A program made the position numbers and the translations under genes. A stretch of 64,000 bases of DNA, from NCBI RefSeq assembly GCF_014650715.1, contig NZ_BMVM01000018.1:1-64000 (forward strand), written 5' to 3'. A model generated the notes under the pieces. The model saw nothing but the letters and a program-made list of their open reading frames with translations, ran no database searches and was not told the DNA's origin. The stretch comes from Streptomyces bluensis (GTDB lineage: Bacteria > Actinomycetota > Actinomycetes > Streptomycetales > Streptomycetaceae). This document shows, piece by piece, positions 31,426 through 39,756 of the stretch; within the stretch, counting starts at the first letter, position 1, and every line of letters begins with the position of its first letter.

Positions 31426-32220
31426 TCAGAACCCGGGGAAGACCCTCCGCAGATCGTCCAGCGTCAGGGCGTCCCCGGTGAGGGTCACGCCGGCCGGCGT
31501 GTACGCGGGCGCGTGGCGGCCGGTCGTGAGGCGCAGCCACCACTCGGCGGGTGCGCTCAGGACCGCGTCGGGCTCGGCCGGTTCGTCGCCGAGGCCGACC
31601 GTCTCGCCGAGGTTGAGGCCGAAGGACCGCTCGGGCGCGATGGTCCGTACCGCGAGGTGGACCGGGCGGCCCTCCAGGGCGTCGGGCTTGCCGAGGAAGC
31701 CGATGAGCATCCCGGTCTGGTCGAGGAGCGGTCCGGTCGCCTCGGCCGCCAGGACGGCGGCCGGATCGAAGGCGACCTCGACGTCCCAGGTGTGGAAGGT
31801 GAACTCGCTGAGCCGCAGGCCCGCCGCCGTGGCCACGTCCACGGGCGTCGGCAGGAAACCGAGGTCGATCCTCAACTCCTCGCGCGCCCGCGCGTCCAGG
31901 CCCTCGTAGCGTGCGACCAGCGCCTCGTTGGCGGGGACGAATCGCTCGGTCCGGTCGCCGGGGGACATCGCGTCCCAGCGCGCCCACACCGACCTGTTGA
32001 AGTCCGCGTCCTTGGGCCCGGTGCCCTCCAGTGCGCCTTCGAGAACGGCCAGGCCGATCTCCGCGCCGCTGCCCAGATGGCTGAGCACCTGCGACACGTC
32101 CCACTCCGCCGCCCCGGACGCCCGGGTGAGGTCGTCGGCGCCCAGGCCGCCCGCCAGTGCGGCGAGATGGTCGTGTCCGCTGCGCAGGGCGGCGATGATC
32201 CGGTCGGCGCGTTCGCTCAT
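31426..32220 (-). CDS. maleylpyruvate-isomerase-family mycothiol-dependent enzyme
   Basis: 264-aa protein of the MDMPI/DinB-like superfamily. N-terminal four-helix domain: 'GADDLTRASGAAEWDVSQVL', 'SHLGSGAEIGL' with the metal-site His in 'SHLG'; 'SEFTFHTWDVEVAFDP' supplies the further His and Asp near residue 145. The C-terminal part is a small alpha/beta domain. Members use mycothiol, the Actinobacterial thiol, as cofactor; the substrate here is unknown. GGGAGA precedes the ATG. Confidence 0.8.
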   Translation of the reverse strand: MSERADRIIAALRSGHDHLAALAGGLGADDLTRASGAAEWDVSQVLSHLGSGAEIGLAVLEGALEGTGPKDADFNRSVWARWDAMSPGDRTERFVPANEALVARYEGLDARAREELRIDLGFLPTPVDVATAAGLRLSEFTFHTWDVEVAFDPAAVLAAEATGPLLDQTGMLIGFLGKPDALEGRPVHLAVRTIAPERSFGLNLGETVGLGDEPAEPDAVLSAPAEWWLRLTTGRHAPAYTPAGVTLTGDALTLDDLRRVFPGF

Positions 32221-32240
32221 GAGTGTCTCCCAAACGGTAG

Positions 32241-32366
32241 GCGTTTCAAGCCGTCACAGTCACGGTCGTCCTGCTGGCCTTCGTGGTCCTCGTGCCCGTG
32301 GTCCTACTCAACCTCGTACTCGTGCGCATCGCGCGCCAGTACGGGATGCCGAACAGCTCCACTTGA
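32241..32366 (+). other. short hydrophobic open frame, possible micro-protein
   Basis: The frame between TAG 32238-32240 and TGA 32364-32366 reads a clean membrane helix (VTVTVVLLAFVVLVPVVLLN) followed by 'LVLVRIARQYGMPNSST'. It lacks ATG; the first GTG (32283) would give only 27 residues. It is either a real micro-protein with an unusual start or the stump of a gene. Listed because the hydrophobic pattern is unlikely in random intergenic sequence. Confidence 0.25.
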
Positions 32367-32540
32367 TCACTTGAACAGTCAACCAAACGGCCGACCAAAC
32401 CCCCCGGTTCCTGGAAGTGGCCGGAAACGCGCGGCGCCTTGACGTTCCGCACCCGCGCGGAGAGGGGAGCTTGAACGAGGGACCCGTCACGCCACAGGGG
32501 ACTGGGCCGACCCACGGGAGTCGCCGGATTGGGGCACGAG

Positions 32541-34343
32541 ATGCGTCGTACGCCGCACACCGTCACCGTCGCCGAACTCGTCCCCGGGGATCTGCTCGCC
32601 CTCTCGGCGCGGGACGCCGACGCGGACCGCTGGTACGTCGTGATGCACACCCTCCCGGTGTGTCCCGAGTCGATCCGGGTGACGCTGCGGCCACCGCTCG
32701 GCGGCGCCGACCGCGACGAGGAACTCGGCCGGAACCGGACCGTGACCGTCGGCGACCACCGCGTGGACACCGCCGGTGTCCCCCTCCTCACCTCCGCCAA
32801 CCTCAGAGCCGTGGATTTCCGGGACGGCGACCGCGTCGGCTTCCTGCGGACGGTCGATCCGCACGCGGTCGAGGACACGTACGTACGGCGTTGGGGCGGC
32901 TGGAACCACGACGCCCCGGGCGACCGCGCGGACAACCGTGCGGACGGCCGTGCGGACGGCCCTGCGGACAGCCGTCCCGAACCACCGCTCTCGGACGCGG
33001 AGTTGAGGAAGCGGGCCGCCGAGGCCATCGACCACGTCGTACGGCATCGCCCCCGCCCCGCCCGGCCGGCGACGAGCCGGATCGGCGGACCGCGACGGGT
33101 GGTGGTCACCGGGCTGGGCGCCGTGACCCCCCTCGGTGTCGGCGTCGGCGAGCTGTGGGCGGGGCTGCTCGAAGGGCGCTGCGGAATACGGGAACTCGAC
33201 GGGGAGGAGTTCGCCGGCCTGCCCGTACGCGTCGCGGGGACCGTACCGGTGGATCCGGCCGCGCTGCTGCCCCGGCCGCAGGCCCGGCGGATGAACCGGG
33301 CCGCCCAGTTCGCGGTGCTGGCCGCACGGGAGGCGTGGCAGGACGCCGGGTTCGACCCCGCGGGCACGACCGAGAGCGGGCCGGCGCCCGAGCGGGTCGG
33401 GGTCTCGGCGGGGGCCATCCTCGGCGACGCCTCCGTCCTCGTCGACGGTGACCGGCGGCTGCGCGAGAAGGGCCCCAGGGGCGTGTCGCCTCTGACCACC
33501 CCGATGACCGTGCCCTCGCAGGCCGCGTCCCAGGTGTCGCTGGCCCTGCGGATCACCGGCGAGGCCCGCACGGTGACCAGCGCGTGCGCCTCCGGCACCG
33601 AGGCCGTCGGGGAGGCCGTCGACCGCATACGGTACGGGCGGATCGACGTGGCCCTCGCCGGCGGGGCCGAGGCCGTCGTCACCCCGGCGATCATGGCGTC
33701 CTTCGCCGCCATGCGGGCGCTGTCGGGCCACGGGCTCGGGGACGGTGAGAGCCCCTCGCGCCCCTTCGCCAGGGACCGCGACGGGTTCGTGAACGGGGAG
33801 GGCGCCGGGTTCCTGGTGCTGGAGGCGGAGGAGCACGCACGGGCCCGTGGCGCGCGGATCTACTGCGAGGCCGCGGGCTGGGGACTCTCCGCCGACGCCC
33901 ACCACATGGCCGCGCCCGACCCGTCCGGCACGGGGATCGCGCTCGCGCTGCGGCGTGCGCTGGCCGACGCGGGGGCCGAGGCCGCGGACGTCGTCCACGT
34001 CAACGCCCACGCCACGGCCACCGTCGACGGTGACCTCGCCGAGGCGAGGGCGCTGACGTCCGTACTGGGCGGCTGCCGGGTGCCGGTCACCGCGCTCAAG
34101 GGGCACCTCGGGCATCTCCAGGGCGCGGCGGGCGGAGTCGAGGCCGTCGCCACGGTCCTCACGCTCCATCACGGGATCGTCCCGCCCACGATCGGCTGCG
34201 CCGAGCAGGACCCCGCGATCGAACTGGACGTGGTGACCAAGGCTCCGCGGCCGCTGCCCGCGCGGGGGGACGTGGCGCTGAGCAACTCGTTCGGGTTCGG
34301 CGGCCACAATGCGGTGCTCGCGCTGCGGCGGGTGAGGGGGTAA
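32541..34343 (+). CDS. ketoacyl synthase (FabF-like) with unknown N-terminal domain
   Basis: 600-aa protein. Residues about 190-597 form a complete condensing enzyme: active-site Cys349 in 'TSACASGTEA', His490 in 'VNAHATATVDGD' and His522 in 'LKGHLGHLQGAAGG', plus 'NSFGFGGHNAVL' at the end. The first ~130 residues ('HTVTVAELVPGDLLALSARD', 'WYVVMHTLPVCPESIRVTLR') are a separate domain I do not recognise, joined by a repeat linker (RADN/RADG/RADG/PADS). Ordinary FabF is about 410-420 aa, so this is a fusion. No acyl carrier protein or chain-length-factor gene adjoins it, so it acts alone or in trans. ATG 32541 is preferred to TTG 32529. Confidence 0.8.
   Translation: MRRTPHTVTVAELVPGDLLALSARDADADRWYVVMHTLPVCPESIRVTLRPPLGGADRDEELGRNRTVTVGDHRVDTAGVPLLTSANLRAVDFRDGDRVGFLRTVDPHAVEDTYVRRWGGWNHDAPGDRADNRADGRADGPADSRPEPPLSDAELRKRAAEAIDHVVRHRPRPARPATSRIGGPRRVVVTGLGAVTPLGVGVGELWAGLLEGRCGIRELDGEEFAGLPVRVAGTVPVDPAALLPRPQARRMNRAAQFAVLAAREAWQDAGFDPAGTTESGPAPERVGVSAGAILGDASVLVDGDRRLREKGPRGVSPLTTPMTVPSQAASQVSLALRITGEARTVTSACASGTEAVGEAVDRIRYGRIDVALAGGAEAVVTPAIMASFAAMRALSGHGLGDGESPSRPFARDRDGFVNGEGAGFLVLEAEEHARARGARIYCEAAGWGLSADAHHMAAPDPSGTGIALALRRALADAGAEAADVVHVNAHATATVDGDLAEARALTSVLGGCRVPVTALKGHLGHLQGAAGGVEAVATVLTLHHGIVPPTIGCAEQDPAIELDVVTKAPRPLPARGDVALSNSFGFGGHNAVLALRRVRG
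32925..32972 (+). repeat. 12-bp in-frame repeats in the ketoacyl synthase linker
   Basis: Four tandem 12-bp units (CGTGCGGACGGC and variants) encode the four-residue linker repeats RADN, RADG, RADG and PADS. The units keep the frame, so copy-number changes would alter only linker length. Confidence 0.8.
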
Positions 34344-34378
34344 GGGGGTAAGGAGGTGGAGGGCGCCGGTGAGTTCAG

Positions 34379-34472
34379 CACCGGTGGGCTCGGCGCCGGT
34401 GGGCTCGGTACCAGTGCGCTTGACACCAGTGCGCTCGGCGCCGTCGCTCTCGGCGCCGTCGCTCTCGGCGCC
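34379..34472. repeat. 15-bp tandem repeats (6 units) between the ketoacyl synthase and ku
   Basis: Six 15-bp units fall into three pairs: (C/-)RCCGGTGGGCTCGG twice, TACCAGTGCGCTTGA/CACCAGTGCGCTCGG, and CGCCGTCGCTCTCGG twice, then a partial unit. It fills the convergent gap between the two genes. Confidence 0.8.
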
Positions 34473-34506
34473 ACACCGGGCGCCCGCGCCGAACCGCAGT
34501 GGCGGC

Positions 34507-35541
34507 TCAGGCCGACGCGCGCTTCTTCGTCGTCTTCTTCGCCGGCGTCTTCTTCGCAGCCGTCGTGGACTTGGCGGCGGTCTTCTTCGTCGTCGCTGCC
34601 GACGTGGACGCGGATGTGGAGGTGGACTTCTTCGCCGTTGACGTCGACTTCCTCGCCCCTGTCCCTGTCGTGGACCGGGTGGCCTTCCTCGCCGCCGCCG
34701 TCTTCTTCGCGCCCGCCGTCGACTTCTTCCCGGCCCTCCCCTTGGCGACCTCCTCGCCGCGGGACTCCTTGGCCGCCCGGACGCTGCTCTCCAGGGCGGA
34801 CATCAGGTCGAGGACCTTGCCGCCCCGTGGCTCGGCCGGGGCGGCCGGTGGCGCCTCGCCGGAGGCCTTCGCGGCGATGAGTTCCTCGACGGCCTCGCGG
34901 TAGTCGTCGTGGAGGTCGGCGAGGTCGACCTCGCCGAGGGTGTCCATGAGGGCGTCGGCGAGATCGAGTTCCTTGTCGTGCACGGTGACGTTCGTGTCGG
35001 GGGCGACCTCGTCGGTCGCGCGGATCTCGTCGGGCCACAGCAGTCCGTGCATGGCGATCACGTCGTCCACGACGCGGAGCATGCCGAGCCGTTCCCGCCC
35101 GCGCAGCGCGAACTTGCAGATGGCGACCTTGTTGCTGCGTCTGAGGGCCTCTCTGAGCAGCGCGTACGGTTTCGCGGCGGGCACTCCGTTCGCGGAGAGG
35201 TAGTACGCCGCGTCCAGCTGGAGCGGGTCGATGCGGTCGGCCGGGACGAACGCCTCGATCTCGATGGTCTTGGCGGTGGGGATCGGCAGCGAGGCCAGGT
35301 CCTCGTCCGTGATGGGGATGATCGAGCCGTCCGCGGCCTCGTACCCCTTGCTGATCTCGTCCTGCGTCAGCTCGCGGTCCTCCAGCTCGCAGACCTTGCG
35401 GTAGCGCACACGGCCGCCGTCCTCCAGATGGATCTGGCGGAAGGAGATCGAGTGGCTCTCGGTGGCGTTCACCAGCTTGATCGGGATGCTGACCAGGCCG
35501 AAGGAGATGGCCCCGTTCCAAATGGATCGCACGAAACTCAC
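34507..35541 (-). CDS. ku: Ku protein of bacterial non-homologous end joining
   Basis: 344-aa Ku homodimer subunit, which rings broken DNA ends and recruits LigD. The core is canonical: 'VRSIWNGAISFGLVSIPIKL', 'FRQIHLEDGGRVRYRKVCEL', 'YEAADGSIIPITDEDLASLP' and 'GRERLGMLRVVDDVIAMHGL'. The C-terminal ~75 residues are Lys/Ala/Ser/Thr-rich (KK, AKKT, KKTAAK), a histone-H1-like tail as in Streptomyces and Mycobacterium Ku that aids DNA binding. GTG 35541 is used because GGGGA lies 5 bp upstream; GTG 35532 is the alternative. It diverges from ligD-pol. Confidence 0.93.
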   Translation of the reverse strand: MSFVRSIWNGAISFGLVSIPIKLVNATESHSISFRQIHLEDGGRVRYRKVCELEDRELTQDEISKGYEAADGSIIPITDEDLASLPIPTAKTIEIEAFVPADRIDPLQLDAAYYLSANGVPAAKPYALLREALRRSNKVAICKFALRGRERLGMLRVVDDVIAMHGLLWPDEIRATDEVAPDTNVTVHDKELDLADALMDTLGEVDLADLHDDYREAVEELIAAKASGEAPPAAPAEPRGGKVLDLMSALESSVRAAKESRGEEVAKGRAGKKSTAGAKKTAAARKATRSTTGTGARKSTSTAKKSTSTSASTSAATTKKTAAKSTTAAKKTPAKKTTKKRASA

Positions 35542-35567
35542 GCTATCCCCGAGCGGCGGGGAGCGCC

Positions 35568-35632
35568 TGCTGAGAGCGACTGCCGAGAATGTCTGCCGAG
35601 AACGCCTGCCGAGAACGCCTGTCGGGAACGTC
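35568..35632. repeat. 13-bp tandem repeats (5 units) in the ku/ligD promoter region
   Basis: Units: TGCTGAGAGCGAC, TGCCGAGAATGTC, TGCCGAGAACGCC (twice, 35594-35619) and TGTCGGGAACGTC; a sixth poor copy follows to 35645. All lie between the divergent ku and ligD starts (35541 and 35694). They may be iterated binding sites or just slippage products. Confidence 0.75.
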
Positions 35633-35693
35633 CACTGAGAGCGCGGGCGATGTTTGCCCGCTTTTCTTGGTATTTTCATGGGATTCTCGTCAT

Positions 35694-36575
35694 ATGACGC
35701 CGATCACGGAGGTGGAGGGCCGGAGGGTGGCCCTCTCCAACCTGGAGAAGGTCCTGTATCCCGCGACCGGTTTCACCAAGGCCGAGGTGCTGCACTACTA
35801 CGCGACGACCGCGGAGCCGCTGCTGCCGCACCTCCGGGACCGGCCGCTGTCGTTCCTGCGCTACCCGGACGGGCCCGACGGCCAGCTCTTCTTCGCCAAG
35901 AACGTGCCGCCGGGCACGCCCGACTGGGTCACGACCGCCGAGGTGCCGCGCTCCGAGGGCCCGGCCCGGATGGTGCTGGTGCAGGACCTGGCGAGCCTGA
36001 TGTGGGCGGCGAACCTGGTGACCGAGTTCCATACGCCCCAGTGGCTCATCGGCGCGCCGGGCGAGGCCGACCGTCTCGTCTTCGATCTCGACCCCGGCCC
36101 GCCCGCGACGATCGTCGAGTGCTGCCGGGTCGCCCTGTGGCTACGGGACCGGCTCGCGGCGGACGGGATCGAGGCGTACGCGAAGACGTCCGGGGCGAAG
36201 GGGCTGCACCTGCTGGCGGCGGTGCGGCCGACGCCCTCCCGGCGGGTGACGGAGTACGCCAAGGAACTGGCCGTGGGGGCGGAGAAGGCGATGCCGCGGC
36301 TTGTCGTGCACCGGATGACGCGGAGCCTGCGGCCCAGGAAGGTGTTCGTCGACTGGAGCCAGAACGCCGCGCGCAAGACCACGGCCGCTCCGTACACCCT
36401 GCGGGCGCGTTCCGAGCCGACCGTGTCCACGCCGGTGACCTGGGAGGAAGTCGCGTCCTGTACGGATCCCGGGCAGCTTGTCTTCCGTGCGCCCGATCTT
36501 GAGTCCCGGGTGCGGGCGTACGGGGATCTGCTGGCGCCCTTGCTGGATCGTGCGGGGGCCGGGGCCCTGCCTTGA
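35694..36575 (+). CDS. ligD: LigD polymerase-domain protein (NHEJ)
   Basis: 293-aa archaeo-eukaryotic-primase-type polymerase (LigD-Pol) that fills gaps and adds ribonucleotides at broken ends. Signature blocks: 'LSNLEKVLYPATGFTKAEVL', 'LSFLRYPDGPDGQLFFAKNV', 'VFDLDPGPP' (catalytic Asp pair), 'TSGAKGLHLLAAV' and 'VFVDWSQNAARKTTAAPYTL'. It is a stand-alone polymerase without ligase or phosphoesterase domains, as in many Streptomyces. ATG 35694 is preferred; upstream codons fall in the repeat array. Divergent from ku. Confidence 0.92.
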   Translation: MTPITEVEGRRVALSNLEKVLYPATGFTKAEVLHYYATTAEPLLPHLRDRPLSFLRYPDGPDGQLFFAKNVPPGTPDWVTTAEVPRSEGPARMVLVQDLASLMWAANLVTEFHTPQWLIGAPGEADRLVFDLDPGPPATIVECCRVALWLRDRLAADGIEAYAKTSGAKGLHLLAAVRPTPSRRVTEYAKELAVGAEKAMPRLVVHRMTRSLRPRKVFVDWSQNAARKTTAAPYTLRARSEPTVSTPVTWEEVASCTDPGQLVFRAPDLESRVRAYGDLLAPLLDRAGAGALP

Positions 36576-36807
36576 GCGGCGACGGCCGGCCTGGGGTGCG
36601 CGCCGGATTGTCTCGCCCCCGCCGCCCCTACCCGTCCCCTCCCCAGGGGCTCCGCCCCTTCGACCCCGCCAAGGGGGCTCCGCCCCCTGAACCCCCGACT
36701 CCGGGGCTCCGCCCCGGCCCTCGTCTCGGGGGCCAGCCCCCGAACCCCCGCTCCTCAAACGCCGGAGGGGCTGGAATCCGCCGGAGGGGCCGGAATACGG
36801 CCCCCGC
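36576..36807. repeat. Streptomyces-type intergenic repeat elements (GGGGCTCCGCCCC, CTCAAACGCCGGAGGGG)
   Basis: The 232-bp convergent gap holds several nested inverted repeats: GGGGCTCCGCCCC and its variants (about 36640-36712), CTCGGGGGCCAGCCCCCGA, then CTCAAACGCCGGAGGGGCTGG and CCGGAGGGGCCGG. Such elements recur between genes throughout Streptomyces and probably end transcription in both directions. Confidence 0.7.
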
Positions 36808-37611
36808 TCACACCCTCAACCACGTATGCCGGTCACGCGCCATCGTGTGGAGTGCCTCCACGTCCGCCGGTTTGAGGAGCCCGCCCGAGTGGGCGAGTTC
36901 CGCGAGGTCCGTGTCCCGCAGGACTCGGGCCTCTCGCAGGGGCGCCATCACGTCGACGTCGGACGGACCGACGAGGGCCAGCACCGGGTGCACCTCCGCG
37001 GTGAGCGCGTACGAGGCGCGGGCCGCGTCCGCACGGGACTGCCGGAGCAGTGGGCTCGGCCCGCGGCGGCCGACCGTGACCATCGGGTCGGCGACCAGCA
37101 CACGCTGCTTACGGGCGTACAGGGCGCGGACGCAGAACAGGCCGCCCGGCCCGATCACCAGGTGGTGGATGCGGTCCCCGCCCGGCAGCGGGATCGAGTG
37201 CAGGGTGCGCCAGCCCGCGCCCTCCAGGCGGTCCAGGGCCTCGCCGACCGTCTGCTCCGCGGTCAGGGCCCGGCGACGCGGGTCCGGGCGCAGGCGCCGG
37301 GACGGGCCCGGATCGCGGTCGAAAGCGATCAGGAGCGCCTCACCGGGGCGGTTCGGGGCCAGGTCGTCGTCCGGTGGCAGGGTGAGCCGGGCGAGCTCCG
37401 CGGGGGTCGGCACCGGGGGCGGGCCCACCGTGACCGTGCCGGTCAGGAAGGGGCCGAGCACGTCGAGCACGGCCTCCCGCCGGTCCTCGCTGAGCAGGTT
37501 GACCCGGCCGGTCTCCCTGTCGTACCAGGCGATGTTCCGCCCGTCCCTGAGGCAGACGTACAGCCGGTCCTGTCCGTGCCGCCGGCTCGGTATGACGCGC
37601 AGTCCGTTCAT
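36808..37611 (-). CDS. NERD-domain protein
   Basis: 267-aa protein. The C-terminal half (about 118-225) shows the NERD (nuclease-related) pattern 'TVGEALDRLEGAGWRTLHSI', 'HHLVIGPGGLFCVRAL'; the conserved nuclease-fold core has 'HLVIG..GLF.V'. The N-terminal 110 residues ('DRLYVCLRDGRNIAWYDRET') form a separate small domain. NERD proteins are predicted DNA-processing factors; the acidic and Lys catalytic residues are only partly conserved, so activity is uncertain. Confidence 0.7.
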   Translation of the reverse strand: MNGLRVIPSRRHGQDRLYVCLRDGRNIAWYDRETGRVNLLSEDRREAVLDVLGPFLTGTVTVGPPPVPTPAELARLTLPPDDDLAPNRPGEALLIAFDRDPGPSRRLRPDPRRRALTAEQTVGEALDRLEGAGWRTLHSIPLPGGDRIHHLVIGPGGLFCVRALYARKQRVLVADPMVTVGRRGPSPLLRQSRADAARASYALTAEVHPVLALVGPSDVDVMAPLREARVLRDTDLAELAHSGGLLKPADVEALHTMARDRHTWLRV

Positions 37612-37682
37612 GCACCATCACCCCCGACCATGGGAACAGGAGGGGTGCTCCGGGGGCAAGGACGCGGTTACCTTGGGGATGA

Positions 37683-38216
37683 GTGGGGGAGGTGCCGTTG
37701 CCCAGCAGCAGGATGCAACCCGATGTGCCGGCCCCGGACCGCCCGTGGAGCGAGATCGTGCCCGGCCTGTGGATGGGCGGTCACGAGTTCGCCGGGCGTT
37801 CCGGCGAGCGGGAGTTCGCCGTCGTGCACGACGAGTTCGATCTGGTCCTGACCCTGCTGCGGCTCCCGGGACACGGGCCGGACGACGGCGTCGAGCACCA
37901 TGTGTGGCCCATCCCCGACGGGCCCCTCGACGGGACCCAGCTCGCGGGCGTGATGCGGCTCGCGCAGACGGCGTCCGAGGCGTTGCAGGAGGGGCGCAGC
38001 GTGCTCGTGCGCTGTTACCACGGGTACAACCGCTCCGGGCTCGTCGTGGCCCAGTCCCTGATCCGCGAGGGGCGCTCCCCCGACGACGCGATCCGCCTCA
38101 TCCGCTCACGGCGCTCACGGTGGGCCCTGCACAACGACCTGTTCGTGGACTACCTGCGCACGGGCCTGGCCACGGCACGCCTCCTGGAGGAGCTGGCGGA
38201 GGAGGTCGCCGAGTAG
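37683..38216 (+). CDS. CX5R dual-specificity-type protein phosphatase
   Basis: 177-aa phosphatase-fold protein. The P-loop 'VRCYHGYNRSGLVVAQSLI' has the catalytic Cys, five residues, then Arg-Ser (CX5RS), as in protein tyrosine phosphatases; the general acid may be the Asp in 'PIPDGPLDG'. GTG 37683 is chosen for the longest coding-like frame; ATG 37713 is an alternative that drops only 10 residues. It diverges from the NERD gene. The target is unknown. Confidence 0.7.
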   Translation: MGEVPLPSSRMQPDVPAPDRPWSEIVPGLWMGGHEFAGRSGEREFAVVHDEFDLVLTLLRLPGHGPDDGVEHHVWPIPDGPLDGTQLAGVMRLAQTASEALQEGRSVLVRCYHGYNRSGLVVAQSLIREGRSPDDAIRLIRSRRSRWALHNDLFVDYLRTGLATARLLEELAEEVAE

Positions 38217-38341
38217 CCGGCGGTACGGGGCCTGCGGTGGCCCGTGCTCGTGACACCGCCGCGGGGCACCCAGCGCACAATAATGGCCTGAGTATCACGA
38301 CATAACGGGACATCAGGCATCTCGCTTGCTACGTTCCGGAC

Positions 38342-39709
38342 ATGACCAAGGCCGGAACGACCGTGGCGGCGGACCCGTCCCCTCCGGCACTGCGCCTGCC
38401 CCGGCGCCGTGGCGTGGAACTCGCCCTCATCGTCGTCGCCGTCCTGCTCTCCGTGTACGGCTACTGCGCTGTCGGGCTCGCGCACAGCGGCACCGTCCCG
38501 CCCGGCGCCGCCCGTTACGGCGCCGGGCTCGGTGTGCTGGCCCTGCTCGCGCACTGCGCGGTGCGGTTCCGGGCGCCGTATGCCGATCCGCTGCTGCTGC
38601 CCATCGCCGTTCTGCTCAACGGCCTGGGCCTGGTGCTGATCTACCGCCTCGACCTGGAGACCCCGCACGACCAGGCGGCCCCCGCGCAGCTCAACTGGTC
38701 GACGCTGGGTGTGGCGCTGTTCATCGCGGCCGTGGTGCGGTTGCGGGACCACCGGGTGCTCCAGCGCTACGCGTACGTGTCCGTCGCCGGCGCGCTCGTC
38801 CTGCTGGCCCTGCCGATCCTGTTCCCCGCGGTGAACGGCTCCCGCATCTGGATCCGGCTCGCCGGATTCTCCCTTCAGCCGGGCGAGTTCGCGAAGGTGC
38901 TGCTGGCCGTCTTCTTCGCCAGCTACCTGGCGGCGAACAGGAACGCGCTCGCGTACAGCGGCCGCCGTGTCTGGCGGTTCCACCGGCTCCAGCTGCCCAC
39001 CGGGCGGATCCTCGGCCCGATCGTCACCATCTGGCTGCTCAGCGTGGGCGTCCTGGTCCTGGAGCGGGATCTGGGGACGTCGCTGCTGTTCTTCGGGCTG
39101 TTCGTGATCCTGCTGTACGTCGCCACCGGCCGGACCGGCTGGATCGCGGTGGGGCTGCTGCTGGCGGTCGTGGGCGCCGTGGCGGTGGGCCGGCTGGAGC
39201 CGCACGTGCACAGCAGGGTCGCGGACTGGCTGCACCCCTTCGCGTCGATCGAGGCGGGCCAGGGGCCCAACCAGCTCGCCCAGGCCCTCTTCTCGTTCGC
39301 CGCGGGCGGTGTGCTCGGCACCGGACTCGGTCTCGGCCACTCGATCCTGATCGGCTTCGCGGCCAAGTCGGACTTCATCCTGGCGACGGCGGGCGAGGAG
39401 CTCGGTCTTGCGGGCCTGTCGGCGATCTTCCTGCTGTACGCGCTGCTGGTGGAGCGCGGCTACCGGGCGGGCCTCGCCCTGCGGGACCCCTTCGGCAGGC
39501 TCCTGGCGATCGGCCTCGCCTCGATCCTCGCCCTCCAGGTGTTCGTCATCGCGGGCGGGGTGACCGGACTGATCCCGCTGACCGGCATGGCGATGCCGTT
39601 CCTCGCGCAGGGCGGCTCCTCGGTCATCACCAACTGGATCATCGTGGCGCTGCTGATCCGGATCAGCGACTCGGCCCGCGGTCAGTACGACGGGAGACGG
39701 GCGCCGTGA
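38342..39709 (+). CDS. SEDS-family peptidoglycan polymerase (FtsW/RodA-like)
   Basis: 455-aa membrane protein with about ten to twelve helices. SEDS landmarks: 'NGSRIWIRLAGFSLQPGEFA' then 'KVLLAVFFASYLA', the catalytic Asp in 'LVLERDLGTSLLFFGLFVIL', 'QLAQALFSFAAGGVLGTGLG' and 'PLTGMAMPFLAQGGSSVITN'. It polymerises lipid II into glycan strands. The following gene is a class B PBP 47 bp downstream, so the two form a cognate polymerase-transpeptidase pair. Streptomyces carries several such pairs; whether this one serves division, tip growth or sporulation cannot be told. Confidence 0.9.
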   Translation: MTKAGTTVAADPSPPALRLPRRRGVELALIVVAVLLSVYGYCAVGLAHSGTVPPGAARYGAGLGVLALLAHCAVRFRAPYADPLLLPIAVLLNGLGLVLIYRLDLETPHDQAAPAQLNWSTLGVALFIAAVVRLRDHRVLQRYAYVSVAGALVLLALPILFPAVNGSRIWIRLAGFSLQPGEFAKVLLAVFFASYLAANRNALAYSGRRVWRFHRLQLPTGRILGPIVTIWLLSVGVLVLERDLGTSLLFFGLFVILLYVATGRTGWIAVGLLLAVVGAVAVGRLEPHVHSRVADWLHPFASIEAGQGPNQLAQALFSFAAGGVLGTGLGLGHSILIGFAAKSDFILATAGEELGLAGLSAIFLLYALLVERGYRAGLALRDPFGRLLAIGLASILALQVFVIAGGVTGLIPLTGMAMPFLAQGGSSVITNWIIVALLIRISDSARGQYDGRRAP

Positions 39710-39756
39710 GCGCCCGGCCCGCCACGGGCGGACGACGCCGCACAGGAGGCCCCCAC

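Noticed and set aside
34356..34880. Plus-strand frame with Ser/Pro repeats opposite ku
   Set aside because: Its first part is translated repeat DNA and the rest is the antisense of the Ku tail.
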